Positions 9,308 through 19,503 of a stretch of 38,245 nt of DNA are shown piece by piece (position 1 is the stretch's first letter; each line of letters starts with the position of its first letter). The position numbers were made by a program, and so were the translations under genes. The DNA comes from Pseudogulbenkiania ferrooxidans 2002 (GTDB lineage: Bacteria; Pseudomonadota; Gammaproteobacteria; Burkholderiales; Chromobacteriaceae): contig NZ_ACIS01000013.1 of assembly GCF_000174355.1 (NCBI RefSeq), positions 1-38,245 on the forward strand, given 5' to 3'. The notes beneath the pieces were generated by a model that saw nothing but the letters and a program-made list of their open reading frames with translations, was not told the DNA's origin and searched no databases.

Positions 9308-10627
9308 GTGGCGAATACTTCTCTAGTCTCTAATGGCAACAAGTTTGCCGATCTGAAGCGGCGTGTGCTGTTCCTGATCGGTGCACTGATCGTTTACCGC
9401 ATTGGTGCGCATATACCTGTACCCGGTATCAACCCTGCCGAACTAGCGAAGTTGTTCCACACGTCGCAAACGGGCCTCCTCGACATGTTCAACATGTTCT
9501 CGGGCGGGGCCCTTTCCAGATTTACGGTATTTGCCATTGGCATTATGCCGTACATCTCGGCCTCTATTATTCTGCAGTTGGGCTCGGAAATCGTTCCGAT
9601 GCTCAAGGAGCTTAAGAAAGAGGGCGACGCTGGACGTCGTAAGATAACCCAGTACACACGTTACGCGACTGTTTTGCTGGCGACTTTCCAAAGTTTCGGC
9701 ATTGCAGTGATGCTTTATAAGCAGCCTAACCTGGTGGTGACTCCTCAGTGGGAGTTTTACCTGACGACTGTGGTTACGCTGGTAACCGGCACCATGTTCC
9801 TGATGTGGCTTGGTGAGCAGATGACTGAGCGCGGTATCGGCAACGGTATTTCGCTGATCATCTGTGCCGGTATTGCCGCCGGTGTACCTGCCGCCATCGG
9901 TAAAACACTGACCCTGACCAGTCAGGGTTCGTTGCCTATCCTGTTTGCCATTGTTTTGTTTGCATCGGTGATTCTGGTGACTTACCTGGTCGTGTTCGCC
10001 GAACGCGGTCAACGTAAGGTGCTGGTGAACTATGCCAAACGACAGGTTGGCAATCGCGTCATGCAGGGCCAGAGCACGCATATGCCGCTCAAGCTCAACA
10101 TGGCAGGGGTGATTCCGCCGATCTTTGCTTCCAGCATTATCCTGTTCCCGGCTACCGTCATCGGCTGGTTCGGCAACACGGAAGGCATGGGCTGGCTGAA
10201 ATCCGTTGCAGACAAACTGCATCCGGGCCAGCCGATCTATGTCCTGCTGTATGCAACGGCGATCATTTTCTTCTGTTATTTCTACACGGCCTTGGTGTTC
10301 AACCCCAAGGAGACGGCAGACAATTTGAAGAAAAGTGGTGCCTTCATCCCGGGGATTCGTCCAGGTGAGCAGACTTCGCGTTACATCGAGAAGATCATTC
10401 TGCGGCTGACGTTGATCGGTGCGATCTATATCACGTTGGTTTGCCTGTTGCCTGAGTTCCTGATCCTGAAGTGGAATGTTCCGTTCTACTTTGGTGGGAC
10501 CTCGCTGTTGATCATCGTTGTCGTGACGATGGACTTCATGGCTCAGGTTCAATCCTACATTTTGTCGCACCAGTACGAGAGTTTGCTGAAGAAAGCTAAT
10601 TTCAAAGGCAATGCTCTTACCCGCTGA
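9308..10627 (+). CDS. secY: Protein translocase subunit SecY
   Basis: SecY is the channel of the SecYEG translocon in the inner membrane. The 439-residue product starts at a GTG ([19 protein letters not shown]), with a weak AAGG site before it. It has about ten hydrophobic segments, the plug-region motif [24 protein letters not shown], the [12 protein letters not shown] loop and the PGIRPGEQT cytosolic loop that contacts SecA and ribosomes. Length is normal. Codon choice is slightly less biased than in the ribosomal genes, as is common for this gene. Confidence 0.97.
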   Translation: MANTSLVSNGNKFADLKRRVLFLIGALIVYRIGAHIPVPGINPAELAKLFHTSQTGLLDMFNMFSGGALSRFTVFAIGIMPYISASIILQLGSEIVPMLKELKKEGDAGRRKITQYTRYATVLLATFQSFGIAVMLYKQPNLVVTPQWEFYLTTVVTLVTGTMFLMWLGEQMTERGIGNGISLIICAGIAAGVPAAIGKTLTLTSQGSLPILFAIVLFASVILVTYLVVFAERGQRKVLVNYAKRQVGNRVMQGQSTHMPLKLNMAGVIPPIFASSIILFPATVIGWFGNTEGMGWLKSVADKLHPGQPIYVLLYATAIIFFCYFYTALVFNPKETADNLKKSGAFIPGIRPGEQTSRYIEKIILRLTLIGAIYITLVCLLPEFLILKWNVPFYFGGTSLLIIVVVTMDFMAQVQSYILSHQYESLLKKANFKGNALTR

Positions 10628-10650
10628 TATACGAGTTCACACTGGGTTAT

Positions 10651-10869
10651 ATGGCTAAGGAAGATACCATTCAGATGCAGGGCGAGGTCCTGGAGACGTT
10701 GCCGAACGCAACCTTCAGGGTCCAGCTTGAGAATGGACACGTAGTGCTCGGGCATATTTCCGGGAAGATGCGGATGCACTACATCCGCATCCTTCCTGGC
10801 GATAAGGTCACGGTGGAGTTGACTCCCTATGATCTGTCCCGTGCCCGAATTGTGTTCCGTGCAAAATAA
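10651..10869 (+). CDS. infA: Translation initiation factor IF-1
   Basis: IF-1 occupies the 30S A site during initiation. The 72-residue product is a single S1-like OB fold with the invariant pattern [39 protein letters not shown] and [11 protein letters not shown]. The position between secY and rpmJ is standard for betaproteobacteria. Confidence 0.97.
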   Translation: MAKEDTIQMQGEVLETLPNATFRVQLENGHVVLGHISGKMRMHYIRILPGDKVTVELTPYDLSRARIVFRAK

Positions 10870-10905
10870 TGCACTCGCTCTTTTTAGAGATTGAAAGGAA
10901 CTGAC

Positions 10906-11019
10906 ATGCGAGTTCAGCCTTCGGTAAAGAAAATTTGCCGTAACTGTAAAATTATCCGTCGCAACCGTGTTGTTCGCGTGATCTGCACGGATCCCCGTCA
11001 CAAGCAAAAACAAGGCTAA
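10906..11019 (+). CDS. rpmJ: 50S ribosomal protein L36 (zinc-binding form)
   Basis: L36 is the smallest 50S protein. The reading frame encodes 37 residues starting [15 protein letters not shown] and ending DPRHKQKQG. The zinc ligands C11, C14, C27 and H32 of the standard form are all present. A GAAAGGAA ribosome site precedes the ATG. The gene lies 36 bases after infA and 70 before rpsM. Confidence 0.96.
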   Translation: MRVQPSVKKICRNCKIIRRNRVVRVICTDPRHKQKQG

Positions 11020-11022
11020 TAT

Positions 11023-11051
11023 TTGTTAGCCTGCGTTTTGCGTGATACAAT
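11023..11051 (+). promoter_or_regulatory. Promoter of the alpha block (rpsM-rplQ)
   Basis: TTGTTA (11023-11028) and TACAAT (11046-11051) are separated by 17 bp. The -10 is preceded by TGA, giving an extended -10 (TGATACAAT). It starts four bases after the rpmJ stop and 39 bases before the rpsM ATG, the classic site of the alpha-operon promoter. Confidence 0.7.
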
Positions 11052-11089
11052 CGCAAGCTTTTCAAGGTCTTAAGGCTTAAGGAAAGAGT

Positions 11090-11452
11090 ATGGCCCGTAT
11101 TGCAGGGGTAAACATCCCCAACCATGCGCATGCCGTTATCGGCCTGCAGGCTATTTACGGCATCGGTCAAACTCGTGCTCAGCAAATTTGCGCTGCAGCA
11201 GGTGTTGTTACCTCCACGAAAGTGAAGGATCTGACCGACGCCGAAATGGACAAACTGCGTGAAGAAGTAGCCAAGTTCACCGTTGAAGGTGATCTGCGCC
11301 GCGAAATCACCATGAGCATCAAGCGTCTGATGGACATGGGCTCTTACCGTGGCATGCGCCATCGTCGTGGCCTGCCGTGCCGCGGCCAGCGTACTCGCAC
11401 CAATGCTCGTACCCGCAAAGGTCCGCGCAAGGCGATCGCCGGCAAGAAGTAA
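11090..11452 (+). CDS. rpsM: 30S ribosomal protein S13
   Basis: S13 is a 30S head protein touching the P-site tRNA and the B1 bridge. The 120-residue product starts [20 protein letters not shown] and has the helix-hairpin-helix [16 protein letters not shown]. The basic tail [20 protein letters not shown] is followed by [15 protein letters not shown]. It is the first gene after the extended -10 promoter. Confidence 0.97.
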   Translation: MARIAGVNIPNHAHAVIGLQAIYGIGQTRAQQICAAAGVVTSTKVKDLTDAEMDKLREEVAKFTVEGDLRREITMSIKRLMDMGSYRGMRHRRGLPCRGQRTRTNARTRKGPRKAIAGKK

Positions 11453-11470
11453 TCTTAAGGAACACAGATA

Positions 11471-11866
11471 ATGGCTAAAGCAAACACAGCTGTCCGTGTA
11501 CGCAAAAAAGTGCGCAAGTCTGTTAGCGAAGGTATCGTGCACGTGCACGCTTCGTTCAACAACACGATCATCACTATCACCGACCGTCAAGGCAATGCTT
11601 TGTCTTGGGCTACCTCTGGCGGCGCTGGTTTTAAGGGCTCGCGCAAGAGTACACCCTTTGCTGCTCAGGTAGCAGCGGAGCACGCTGGTAAAGTTGCCCA
11701 AGAATACGGTGTGAAGAACCTCGAAGTTCGTATCAAAGGCCCGGGCCCGGGTCGTGAATCTGCCGTTCGCGCGCTCAACGCGCTGGGTTTCAAGATCACC
11801 AGCATCTCCGACGTGACGCCGGTGCCGCACAACGGCTGCCGTCCGCCCAAGAAACGTCGTATTTAA
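11471..11866 (+). CDS. rpsK: 30S ribosomal protein S11
   Basis: S11 lies on the 30S platform near the mRNA exit. The 131-residue product has [20 protein letters not shown], the [14 protein letters not shown] segment and the C-terminal [17 protein letters not shown] that is nearly invariant. Spacing is 18 bases to each neighbour. Confidence 0.97.
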   Translation: MAKANTAVRVRKKVRKSVSEGIVHVHASFNNTIITITDRQGNALSWATSGGAGFKGSRKSTPFAAQVAAEHAGKVAQEYGVKNLEVRIKGPGPGRESAVRALNALGFKITSISDVTPVPHNGCRPPKKRRI

Positions 11867-11884
11867 TTCGGAGAGTGTGAGAAC

Positions 11885-12505
11885 ATGGCACGTTATATTG
11901 GCCCGAAATGTAAACTCGCGCGTCGCGAAGGTACCGACCTGTTCCTGAAGAGCGCGCGTCGTGCACTGGATTCCAAGTGCAAACTGGACAGCATTCCTGG
12001 TCAGCATGGCGCTCGCAAGAGCCGTCTGTCTGATTATGGCGTCCAACTGCGTGAAAAGCAGAAGATCCGCCGCATTTACGGCGTGCTCGAGCGCCAGTTC
12101 CGCAACTATTTCGCCGAAGCTTCGCGCCTGAAGGGCTCGACCGGCGAAAACCTGCTGAAACTGCTGGAATCCCGCCTCGACAACGTCGTATACCGCATGG
12201 GCTTTGGCTCCACCCGCGCCGAAGCGCGCCAGTTGGTGAGCCACAAGGCCATCGTGGTGAACGGTCAAGTTGTGAACATCCCGTCCTTCCAGGTGAAGGC
12301 TGGTGATGTTGTTGCCATCCGCGAAAAAGCCAAGAAACAGGCCCGTATCGTTGAAGGCCTGGCTCTGGCCGAGCAGGGTGGTTTCCCGTCTTGGGTTTCT
12401 GTTGACCCCAAGAAGATGGAAGGTGTTTTCAAGTCGGCTCCGGAGCGTTCCGAACTGGCTGGCGATATCAACGAACAGCTCGTTGTGGAATTCTACTCCA
12501 AGTAA
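11885..12505 (+). CDS. rpsD: 30S ribosomal protein S4
   Basis: S4 nucleates 30S assembly and in E. coli represses the alpha operon. The 206-residue product shows [35 protein letters not shown] and the S4 RNA-binding motif [19 protein letters not shown] followed by [13 protein letters not shown]. Length and motifs are normal. Confidence 0.97.
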   Translation: MARYIGPKCKLARREGTDLFLKSARRALDSKCKLDSIPGQHGARKSRLSDYGVQLREKQKIRRIYGVLERQFRNYFAEASRLKGSTGENLLKLLESRLDNVVYRMGFGSTRAEARQLVSHKAIVVNGQVVNIPSFQVKAGDVVAIREKAKKQARIVEGLALAEQGGFPSWVSVDPKKMEGVFKSAPERSELAGDINEQLVVEFYSK

Positions 12506-12527
12506 TCGCTAGCTCTAGGGAATGACT

Positions 12528-13511
12528 ATGCAAAACAGCGCTTCGGAATTTCTTAAACCGCGACTCATCGATGTGCAGCCGGTTTCGGCTACTCACGCGC
12601 GTGTATCGATGGAGCCGTTTGAACGCGGTTATGCCCATACTCTGGGTAATGCCCTGCGTCGCATTCTGCTCTCCTCGATGCCGGGTTTTGCACCGACCGA
12701 AGTCACTATCGCTGGCGTTTTGCATGAGTATTCCGCTCTTGATGGCGTTCGCGAGGATGTCGTTGACATCCTTTTGAACCTCAAGGGCGTGGTGCTTAAG
12801 CTGCATGGTCGTGACAGCGTCGTTCTTACTCTCAAGAAAGAGGGTGAGGGCGCTGTTCTGGCTGGCGATATCGAGTTGCCGCACGATGTTGAGGTGATCA
12901 ATCCGGATCACGTCATCTGCCATCTGGCAGCTGGCGGCAAGATCGATCTGGAAGTGAAGGTCGAGAAGGGTCGTGGTTACCAGCCGGTTAGCGTTCGTGT
13001 TAACCAGGACGATAACCGCGCCATTGGTACCATTCAACTGGATGCTTCCTTCTCTCCGGTTCGCCGGGTGAGCTTTGGTGTGGAAAGCGCCCGCGTTGAG
13101 CAGCGTACTGACCTGGATCGCCTGGTGCTCGATATCGAGACCAACGGTGTGATCGAACCTGAGCAAGCCGTGCGTAACGCCGCGCGCATCCTGATGGATC
13201 AGCTGTCGATTTTTGCTGATCTGCAAGGTACTGCGGTTGAAGAAGTCGTTGAAAAGGCGCCGCCGATCGATCCGATCCTGCTGCGTCCGGTCGACGATCT
13301 TGAACTGACGGTTCGTTCGGCTAACTGCCTGAAGGCCGAGAACATTTACTACATCGGTGACCTGATTCAGCGTACCGAGACCGAGCTTCTGAAGACCCCG
13401 AACCTCGGCCGCAAGTCCCTGAATGAGATCAAGGAAGTTCTCGCGTCCAAAGGCCTGACTCTCGGCATGAAGCTGGAAAACTGGCCGCCGGCAGGGCTGG
13501 AAAAACCGTAA
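12528..13511 (+). CDS. rpoA: DNA-directed RNA polymerase subunit alpha
   Basis: The alpha subunit forms the dimer that scaffolds RNA polymerase; its C-terminal domain contacts promoter UP elements and activators. The N-terminal domain shows [32 protein letters not shown] and [12 protein letters not shown]. The linker is followed by the C-terminal domain with [20 protein letters not shown] and [17 protein letters not shown] chose the ATG at 12528 (327 residues): it matches the family start, and the AGGG at 12517-12520 is seven bases away, against one base for the ATG at 12522. Confidence 0.97.
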   Translation: MQNSASEFLKPRLIDVQPVSATHARVSMEPFERGYAHTLGNALRRILLSSMPGFAPTEVTIAGVLHEYSALDGVREDVVDILLNLKGVVLKLHGRDSVVLTLKKEGEGAVLAGDIELPHDVEVINPDHVICHLAAGGKIDLEVKVEKGRGYQPVSVRVNQDDNRAIGTIQLDASFSPVRRVSFGVESARVEQRTDLDRLVLDIETNGVIEPEQAVRNAARILMDQLSIFADLQGTAVEEVVEKAPPIDPILLRPVDDLELTVRSANCLKAENIYYIGDLIQRTETELLKTPNLGRKSLNEIKEVLASKGLTLGMKLENWPPAGLEKP

Positions 13512-13536
13512 GGTTTGAGATTAAAGGACATTAACA

Positions 13537-13929
13537 ATGCGTCATCGTTATAGCAATCGTAAACTGAACCGCACGACTAGCCACCGTCTGGCTATGCTGC
13601 GCAACATGGCTAACTCGCTGCTGCGTCACGAAGTCATCGTGACCACGTTGCCGAAGGCCAAGGAATTGCGCCGTGTGGCTGAGCCGCTGATCACGCTGGG
13701 CAAGAAGCCGTCGCTGGCAAACCGCCGCTTGGCTTTCGACCGCACTCGTGACCGCGACATCGTTGTAAAACTCTTCGACGTACTGGGTCCGCGCTACACC
13801 GCCCGCAATGGCGGTTATGTTCGCATCCTGAAGTACGGCTTCCGCAACGGCGACAACGCTCCGATGGCTCTGGTTGAGCTGCTGGACCGTCCGGAAGATG
13901 CGGTAGCAGTGGAAGAAGAAGCCGAGTAA
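13537..13929 (+). CDS. rplQ: 50S ribosomal protein L17
   Basis: L17 is a 50S protein near the tunnel exit. The 130-residue product starts [20 protein letters not shown] and has [20 protein letters not shown] and [20 protein letters not shown]. The acidic tail ([11 protein letters not shown]) is longer than the E. coli version. It is the last gene of the superoperon and is followed directly by a terminator. Confidence 0.97.
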   Translation: MRHRYSNRKLNRTTSHRLAMLRNMANSLLRHEVIVTTLPKAKELRRVAEPLITLGKKPSLANRRLAFDRTRDRDIVVKLFDVLGPRYTARNGGYVRILKYGFRNGDNAPMALVELLDRPEDAVAVEEEAE

Positions 13930-13947
13930 CCTTCGGGTGCTCTGAAT

Positions 13948-13975
13948 AAAAAAGCCAGCGCAAGCTGGCTTTTTT
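13948..13975. terminator. Bidirectional terminator after rplQ
   Basis: A stem GCCAGC (13954-13959) with GCTGGC (13964-13969) and a GCAA loop is flanked by six A on the left and six T on the right. It therefore works in both directions, between the convergent rplQ and glsA genes. Confidence 0.9.
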
Positions 13976-13994
13976 ATTTTCCGCTTCGCGAAGG

Positions 13995-14909
13995 CTAGAA
14001 AATGGATAGCCCGGTGCGGGTGGTGAAGCGGTCTAGCGCTTCCAGCCCGATCAGCGAATTGCCTTGGCTGTCGAGCGCCGGGCTCCACACCGCCATGCTC
14101 AGCTTGCCGGGGATGACCGCCAGGATGCCTCCCCCCACGCCGCTTTTGCATGGTAGTCCGACCCGGTAGGCGAATTCACCGGCGGCGTCGTAGGTGCCGC
14201 AGGTGAGCATGATGGCGTTGACCTGCTTGGCCTGGCTGCGGCTCAGTCGCTGCTGGCCGCTGACCGGGGAGAGGCCGTGGTTGGCGAGGTAGAGGCCGGC
14301 GCGGGCGAGTTCGGCGCAGCTCATGGTGATGCTGCAGCTGTGGAAGTAGCTGTCTAGCGTGCGCTCTACCGGATTGACCATGTTGCCGTAGCTTTTCATG
14401 AAGTGCGCCAGTGCGGCATTACGGTCACCGTGCTGTTGCTCGGACTGCGCCACCTCGAGATCGAAGGCGAGGTCGTCGGCGCCGCTTTCCTGACGCAAGA
14501 AATCCAGCAGCACCGCCTTGGCTTCGCCATACAGCGAGTTGGCGAGATCGGTCACCACCAGCGCACCGGCGTTGATGAAAGGATTGCGGGGAATGCCGTT
14601 CTCGTTTTCCAGCTGGATCAGCGAGTTGAAGGGGTTGCCCGACGGTTCCTTGCCAACGCGGGTCCACAAGTTGTCGCCAAGACGTCCCAGCACCAGCGAC
14701 AGCATGAACACCTTGGACAGGCTCTGAATCGAGAACCGGGTGTCGGCCTGGCCGGTGGAGTATTGCTGGCCGTCGAGCGTGGCGATGCTGATGGCGAACT
14801 GCTGTGGGTTGATCTTGGCCAGGGCGGGGATGTAGTTCGCCACCTTGCCCAGTCCGAAATAGGGGACGATGTCCTGCGCTATTTCATCGAGGAGGGTCTG
14901 ATAATCCAT
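13995..14909 (-). CDS. glsA: Glutaminase
   Basis: This enzyme hydrolyses L-glutamine to glutamate and ammonia in the cytoplasm. The 304-residue product belongs to the serine-dependent beta-lactamase-like glutaminase family: S63-L-S-K66 is the SxxK catalytic motif (FSIQSLSKVF). Also present are the conserved ENENGIPRNPFINAGA segment, the YFHSCSITMSCAELARAG region, CGTYDAAGEFAYRVG and KSGVGGGI with the second catalytic lysine. The length fits the short bacterial form without ankyrin or STAS additions. It lies 78 bases after the MOSC gene on the same strand and converges on rplQ. Confidence 0.95.
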   Translation of the reverse strand: MDYQTLLDEIAQDIVPYFGLGKVANYIPALAKINPQQFAISIATLDGQQYSTGQADTRFSIQSLSKVFMLSLVLGRLGDNLWTRVGKEPSGNPFNSLIQLENENGIPRNPFINAGALVVTDLANSLYGEAKAVLLDFLRQESGADDLAFDLEVAQSEQQHGDRNAALAHFMKSYGNMVNPVERTLDSYFHSCSITMSCAELARAGLYLANHGLSPVSGQQRLSRSQAKQVNAIMLTCGTYDAAGEFAYRVGLPCKSGVGGGILAVIPGKLSMAVWSPALDSQGNSLIGLEALDRFTTRTGLSIF

Positions 14910-14987
14910 CTGTCTTGTGTTGTCAGTGTGAGTTGTCGTTGGCGGCCCTGTGGCGGGCTCTTGTCGGCACCCTCTCTGGAGTTGCCG

Positions 14988-15785
14988 TCAGAAAGTATAG
15001 CGTAGCTCAAGCACCTCGAAGGGGTCGCCCAGCTGCAGGATCCCTTCGTTGCGGGGTACCAGGTTGACGCCGAAGCAGATGCCCTCGGGCAGCTGGCGAG
15101 TCTTGATCAGGGTGGCAAGGGGCTCGCCGTCTGGCGACGGCATGCCGTTGTCGGGGTTGACCGTGGTCAGGGTGCAGCGGGTGCAGGGTTTGGCGACGTC
15201 GAAGATCACCGCGCCGATGCGCACCACCTTCCAGTCGTCTTCTTCGTAGGGTGTGGCGCCGCTGACCACCAGGTTGGGGCGGAAGTGGCGCTGGGTGACC
15301 GGCTGGGGCAACTGGGTGTTGAGTTCGTCGAGTGAGCTCTGGTTGACCAGCAGATAGGGGTAGCCATCGGCAAAGGACAGTCCGTGTTCGCTGGTCTTCT
15401 GCTTGCGATGGGAGCGGCACCCCAGCCACAACAGGCGGCAGGGAATGCCGAGGTAGCGGCTGAACCAGGCGTCGGTCCGCGGCGAGCCATGATAGGCGGT
15501 GAAATGGTCTTTCCAGACGCTGGTAGCGCTGGGGGTGTCGAATTCGGTGGCGAGCGCGGCGATGGGGGCAGCATCCGGGGCCTGCAACAGGATGGCGCCG
15601 GGAATCGGCGTGCAGCGGATCGTGAGCAGTTGGGGATAGTCGCGTGCGGTAATGAAGCGCCCGGCCTCATCGGTCAGCAGCCACTCGCGGTCGTGCAGCA
15701 AGCCCTGCCACGAGGCAAACGCCCGGGCGTACGGAATGCCGCGGGCGGATTTGAGGGGGTGGACGTACATGCTGGCCAGTTGCAC
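14988..15785 (-). CDS. MOSC-domain protein (YcbX-like)
   Basis: MOSC proteins bind the molybdenum cofactor through a conserved cysteine; YcbX in E. coli detoxifies N-hydroxylated bases. The product has an N-terminal MOSC beta-barrel (YVHPLKSARG, FITARDYPQL) and a MOSC domain with SFADGYPYLLVNQSSL, HFRPNLVVSGA and FDVAKPCTRC (C201 and C204). The GTG at 15785 gives 265 residues and has a good AAGGAG site (complement of 15793-15798); the extra N-terminal residues of a longer frame lack similarity. Unlike E. coli YcbX, the protein stops after the MOSC domain, so the 2Fe-2S ferredoxin domain is missing and an outside electron donor would be needed. Confidence 0.88.
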   Translation of the reverse strand: MQLASMYVHPLKSARGIPYARAFASWQGLLHDREWLLTDEAGRFITARDYPQLLTIRCTPIPGAILLQAPDAAPIAALATEFDTPSATSVWKDHFTAYHGSPRTDAWFSRYLGIPCRLLWLGCRSHRKQKTSEHGLSFADGYPYLLVNQSSLDELNTQLPQPVTQRHFRPNLVVSGATPYEEDDWKVVRIGAVIFDVAKPCTRCTLTTVNPDNGMPSPDGEPLATLIKTRQLPEGICFGVNLVPRNEGILQLGDPFEVLELRYTF

Positions 15786-16317
15786 GGATCTGCTCCTTAG
15801 GAATGTGCGTTGCTGCGGGGTGAATGGGGTCTGTCTGGCGTGCTCGGCTGCGGTGATGCCTGACGTGTGTTGGCCATGGCCTGGCCGCTCTGTAGGCATC
15901 GATCCGGTTTGGCCGCTTGCTTGCGATAGGGTTGTCGCGTCTCGCCGGATGACGTCATGGCTTTGGCTTCACGGCGCCTGGCCCGACCGGGCGGGTGCTC
16001 CCAGCGAGGTTAGCAGGCCGGAGCGCGCTCGGGTAGCGTGAGCGGTATCCGGGTCGTGCCGGCAGGTAGCAGGCGGCTCAAGAATCCCCCTGCCAGGTCG
16101 ATCAAGAAGGGGAGATGACGCTCTGGCGCCGCGTGGCCGGCTGTCGCTGATCCGGCACCAGGTGGCTGACGCGTTGGGTACTAGGGTTTTTCCTGAGAGT
16201 CTATGCTAAAGGCTTAGTAGTATCCTGAGGGGGGCTGACTGCTGCCAGGCAGCCTCCGATGTACCCGGCGGCCAGGGTTGGCCGAAGCCGTGTGCCGGCA
16301 TAACCAGGGGGAGAACA
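15786..16317. other. 532-bp intergenic region between MOSC gene and chemoreceptor
   Basis: This stretch lies between divergent genes. The short open frames across it have no recognisable protein pattern and no good ribosome site. It holds the ribosome site of the MOSC gene at its left end and GGGGGAGAA before the chemoreceptor at its right end. No clear sigma-70 or sigma-28 promoter could be picked out. Confidence 0.5.
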
Positions 16318-17961
16318 ATGAAACAAGCAAATCATGGCTGGAGCCTGCGGGCAAGGTTGCTGGGGCTGCTGGGCCTGGTGGCGGTGCTGGTCTGCGTGCA
16401 GGGTGGTTGGAGCCTGTTGAGCGAGCGTGACAGCATGCTGCAGGATCGCAAGGACAAGGTGCGCAATCTGGTCGAGGCGACGGTGGCGGTGGTGGCCAAC
16501 TACGAGCAGAAGGCAGCCAGCGGGACGCTGAGCGAAGCGCAGGCCAAGGCTTTGGCCGCGGCGGCACTCAATGCCATTCGCTACGATGGCAAGGAGTACT
16601 TCTTCGCTTACGACCAGAATATGGTGTACGTGGCGCATGGCGCGCGCCCCGACAAGATCGGGCAGAGTGCTCACGGCATGAAGACGCCGGAAGGCGTCGA
16701 CCTGGCAGCGCTGTTTCTGAAAACCGTGCAGGAGGGGCAGGGCAAGGGTTTTGCGCCTTACGTCTGGGACAAGCCGGGCTCCACGACGCCGCAGCCGAAG
16801 ATCTCGTACCTGACGGTCACGCCGGGCTGGCACTGGATGATCGGCACCGGGCTGTACCTGGACGATCTCGACGCGGTCTTCCAGCGGGCGCTGCTGGGCC
16901 TGGTGTTGCGGGTCGGCGTGGTGCTGGCGTTGCTGCTCGGGGGCGGGCTGCTGCTGGTGCGCAGCGTGCTGCGTCAGCTCGGCGGCGAGCCGGCGGCGAC
17001 CGCCGCCATCGTGCGCCGTATTGCCGACGGCCAGCTGGATGCCTCGATTGCGCTCGTTCCGGGCGACCGCGACAGCTTGCTGGCGGCGGTGGCCGACATG
17101 CAGTCGCAGTTGCGCCAGCTGGTGCAGCGGATTGCGGAAGGGGCCAATACCATGTCTGGCATGAGCTCCCGGATCGCTGGTAACGCCGAGTCGGTGGCGC
17201 AGTCCTCGGGGCAGCAGAGCGGTGCCGCGACGTCGATGGCGGCTTCGGTGCAGCAGATGACGGTGAGCATCAACCAGATTGCCGAGCATGCCCAGGACGC
17301 GCGCCAGCTATCGCAGGCTTCCGGCACGCTGTCGCGTGAGGGTGGGGAGGTGATCGCCAGCGCGGTGGGCGAGATGCAGCGCATCAACGAGTCGGTGGAC
17401 CAGGCGGCGTCGAGCATCGGCGAGCTGGCCCAGAAGACCCAGACCATCTCCAGCATCATGCAGGTGATCAAGGATATTGCCGATCAGACCAATCTGCTGG
17501 CGCTCAACGCGGCGATCGAGGCCGCGCGTGCCGGGGAGAGCGGACGCGGTTTTGCCGTCGTGGCCGACGAGGTGCGCAAGCTGTCGGAGCGTACCGCCCA
17601 GGCTACCCAGGAAATTGCCGGCATGATCGATGAAATTCGTCTGACTTCGGATGCTTCGCACAGCACCATGGCCGAGGCGGTACAGCGCGTGAAGAGCGGG
17701 TTGCAGCTGGCGGAGCAGGGCGGTGAGGCGATTGCGCGCATCCGCGACAGCGCCCAGCAGGTGGTGCTGGTGGTCAACGATATTTCGCACTCGCTGAAGG
17801 AGCAGAGCGAGGCGAGTCAGGGGATTGCCCGCCACGTCGACGATATCGCGCAGAGCGCGGCGGTCAATGCCGACGCCTCGCTGGCGGCGTCGCATGCGAT
17901 CGAGGAACTGCATGCGCTGGCCGATACCCTGCGCGACCAGGTGGCGCGGTTCCGCTGCTAA
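16318..17961 (+). CDS. Methyl-accepting chemotaxis protein with single Cache sensor domain
   Basis: This inner-membrane receptor would signal through CheA/CheW to the flagellar motor. Of 547 residues, 13-33 form the first membrane helix. Residues about 40-185 are a periplasmic single-Cache (sCache_2) domain with [20 protein letters not shown], the [15 protein letters not shown] loop and [15 protein letters not shown]. Residues 191-214 form the second helix, followed by a HAMP linker and a long signalling coiled coil. The hairpin tip ([37 protein letters not shown]) is canonical. sCache_2 domains often bind small organic acids, but the ligand cannot be read from sequence. It is transcribed alone and ends at a terminator. 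Confidence 0.93.
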   Translation: MKQANHGWSLRARLLGLLGLVAVLVCVQGGWSLLSERDSMLQDRKDKVRNLVEATVAVVANYEQKAASGTLSEAQAKALAAAALNAIRYDGKEYFFAYDQNMVYVAHGARPDKIGQSAHGMKTPEGVDLAALFLKTVQEGQGKGFAPYVWDKPGSTTPQPKISYLTVTPGWHWMIGTGLYLDDLDAVFQRALLGLVLRVGVVLALLLGGGLLLVRSVLRQLGGEPAATAAIVRRIADGQLDASIALVPGDRDSLLAAVADMQSQLRQLVQRIAEGANTMSGMSSRIAGNAESVAQSSGQQSGAATSMAASVQQMTVSINQIAEHAQDARQLSQASGTLSREGGEVIASAVGEMQRINESVDQAASSIGELAQKTQTISSIMQVIKDIADQTNLLALNAAIEAARAGESGRGFAVVADEVRKLSERTAQATQEIAGMIDEIRLTSDASHSTMAEAVQRVKSGLQLAEQGGEAIARIRDSAQQVVLVVNDISHSLKEQSEASQGIARHVDDIAQSAAVNADASLAASHAIEELHALADTLRDQVARFRC

Positions 17962-17982
17962 GCGCGCTAGTCGCTGCGAGTA

Positions 17983-18007
17983 GGCCCGGCCACTGCCGGG
18001 CCTTTTT
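17983..18007 (+). terminator. Terminator after the Cache chemoreceptor
   Basis: An 8-bp stem, GGCCCGGC (17983-17990) with GCCGGGCC (17995-18002), has a four-base loop (CACT) and a run of five T (18003-18007). It abuts the lnt stop on the other strand. Confidence 0.85.
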
Positions 18008-19500
18008 CATGCCTGTTGCCGGCGCTGGCGACGCCCGATCAGGATGGCCAGCGTCAGCAGCAGGGCGGCCAGCAGCAGGACCGGGCGGTTGCCGTACTGC
18101 ATGTAGGGGGTCAGGCCAGTGCGTCCCTGCACCATGCCCGACAGGACCTGGCGCGTGAACGGGGCGGCAATCGCGCCGATTTCGCCATCGGCGTGGATGA
18201 TCGCGGTCATGCCGGTGTTGGTGGCGCGCAGCATCGGCCGCCCGGTTTCCAGCGCCCGCGTCTGCGATAGCTGAAGATGCTGGCTGGCGGCGTCGCTCTG
18301 GCCGAACCAGGCCAGGTTGCTGACGTTGGCGAGCAGGGTGGCCTTGGCGGCCGGGCCGATCAGCTCCTCGCCGAAGCTGTCTTCGTAGCAGACGTTGAAC
18401 GCTACCTGCTGGCTGGCCATGGCGATCGGCGGCTGGTCGGCGCCGCCGCGGCTGAAGCCGGAGAGTGGCATGTTCATGAAGCGGTAAATCCAGCTGGTGA
18501 TGCCTGGCAGCGGGATGAACTCGCCGAACGGTACCAGGTGGTTCTTGGCGTAGTACGGCAGCCCCGGCGTGGTCGGGGCGATGACGGCGTTGAGGTAGCC
18601 GCGGCCGTCGTCGGTACGGCGCGGCACGCCGAAGGCCAGGGCCATCTGGTTGCGCTCGGCGGTGGCCGCGAGCAGGCCGAGGAAGCCGGGGGGCAGCTCG
18701 TCGAGGAACACGGGCAGGGCGGTTTCCGGCAGGATCATCAGGTCGGCGCGGGTATTGGCGACCTGGCGATAGTAGCTGGTGAGGGTGTATTCGTAGATCG
18801 CCGGATCCCACTTCAGGCTCTGCGGGATGTTGCCCTGGGCCAGCGCCACGCGCAGCGGTTTGCCTACGGGCCGGGTCCACTCGATCGCCTTGAGCTGCTG
18901 GCCGCCGGCCCAGAACGCGGCGACCGTCAGCAGCAGTGCCAGGCGCCAGCGGTTGGCGAGGCGGGGCAGCACGATCAGGGTACCGGCGCTGAACGCCACC
19001 AGCAGGGTGACGCCGTAGACGCCGGACACGGCGGCGTAGCCCGCCAGCGGGCTCTCGGTAATCTGGGAGTAGCCGGCGGTGCCCCAGGGGAAGCCGGTGA
19101 GCATCCAGCCGCGCTGCCATTCGGCCAGGGTCCACAGGGCCGGGAACAGCACCAGCCAGCGCATGGCGGGGCGGCGGTCGATGCGGCAGGCGAGCCACAG
19201 CGCGAGGCCGGGGTAAAGCGCGAGGTAGGCCGGCAGCAGCGCCGTCATCGGCGCGGCGAGCCAGAACGGCATGCCGGCGATGTCGTGCAGGCTGTAGTAG
19301 ATCCAGTGGAAGTTGGCGGTGTAGGCGGCGACGCCCCAGCTGTAGCCGAGCCAGAAGGCGCGCTGGGGCTGGCGTTGGGCCAGTTCGGCCAGTGCCGCGA
19401 GGGCGAGCGGCATCAGCCAGAACAGGCGGTAGGGGGCAAAGGCGAACAGCGTGGCGGCGCCGGCGAGCGCGGCCACGAGCAGGAACAGTAAGGTGCGCAT
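18007..19500 (-). CDS. lnt: Apolipoprotein N-acyltransferase
   Basis: Lnt adds the third acyl chain to the N-terminal cysteine of lipoproteins in the inner membrane. The 497-residue product has about six membrane helices in its first 200 residues, a periplasmic nitrilase-like domain and a final helix near 475-492. The catalytic triad is visible: E259 (LPETALP), K319 (KNHLVPFGEF) and C371 (NVCYEDSF). The conserved FPWGTAGYSQ loop is also present. It starts three bases after corC, so the two are co-transcribed, as in the ybeZ-ybeY-corC-lnt cluster of many proteobacteria. Confidence 0.96.
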   Translation of the reverse strand: MRTLLFLLVAALAGAATLFAFAPYRLFWLMPLALAALAELAQRQPQRAFWLGYSWGVAAYTANFHWIYYSLHDIAGMPFWLAAPMTALLPAYLALYPGLALWLACRIDRRPAMRWLVLFPALWTLAEWQRGWMLTGFPWGTAGYSQITESPLAGYAAVSGVYGVTLLVAFSAGTLIVLPRLANRWRLALLLTVAAFWAGGQQLKAIEWTRPVGKPLRVALAQGNIPQSLKWDPAIYEYTLTSYYRQVANTRADLMILPETALPVFLDELPPGFLGLLAATAERNQMALAFGVPRRTDDGRGYLNAVIAPTTPGLPYYAKNHLVPFGEFIPLPGITSWIYRFMNMPLSGFSRGGADQPPIAMASQQVAFNVCYEDSFGEELIGPAAKATLLANVSNLAWFGQSDAASQHLQLSQTRALETGRPMLRATNTGMTAIIHADGEIGAIAAPFTRQVLSGMVQGRTGLTPYMQYGNRPVLLLAALLLTLAILIGRRQRRQQA

Positions 19501-19503
19501 GGG

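Noticed and set aside
15652-16041. A 129-codon plus-strand frame running from the MOSC gene into the intergenic gap.
   Set aside because: Much of it is antisense to the MOSC gene, and the translation is rich in cysteine, tryptophan and arginine with no family pattern.
16202-16240. A sigma-28 flagellar promoter ahead of the Cache chemoreceptor.
   Set aside because: A CTAAAG is present but no GCCGATAA-like -10 lies at the right distance.
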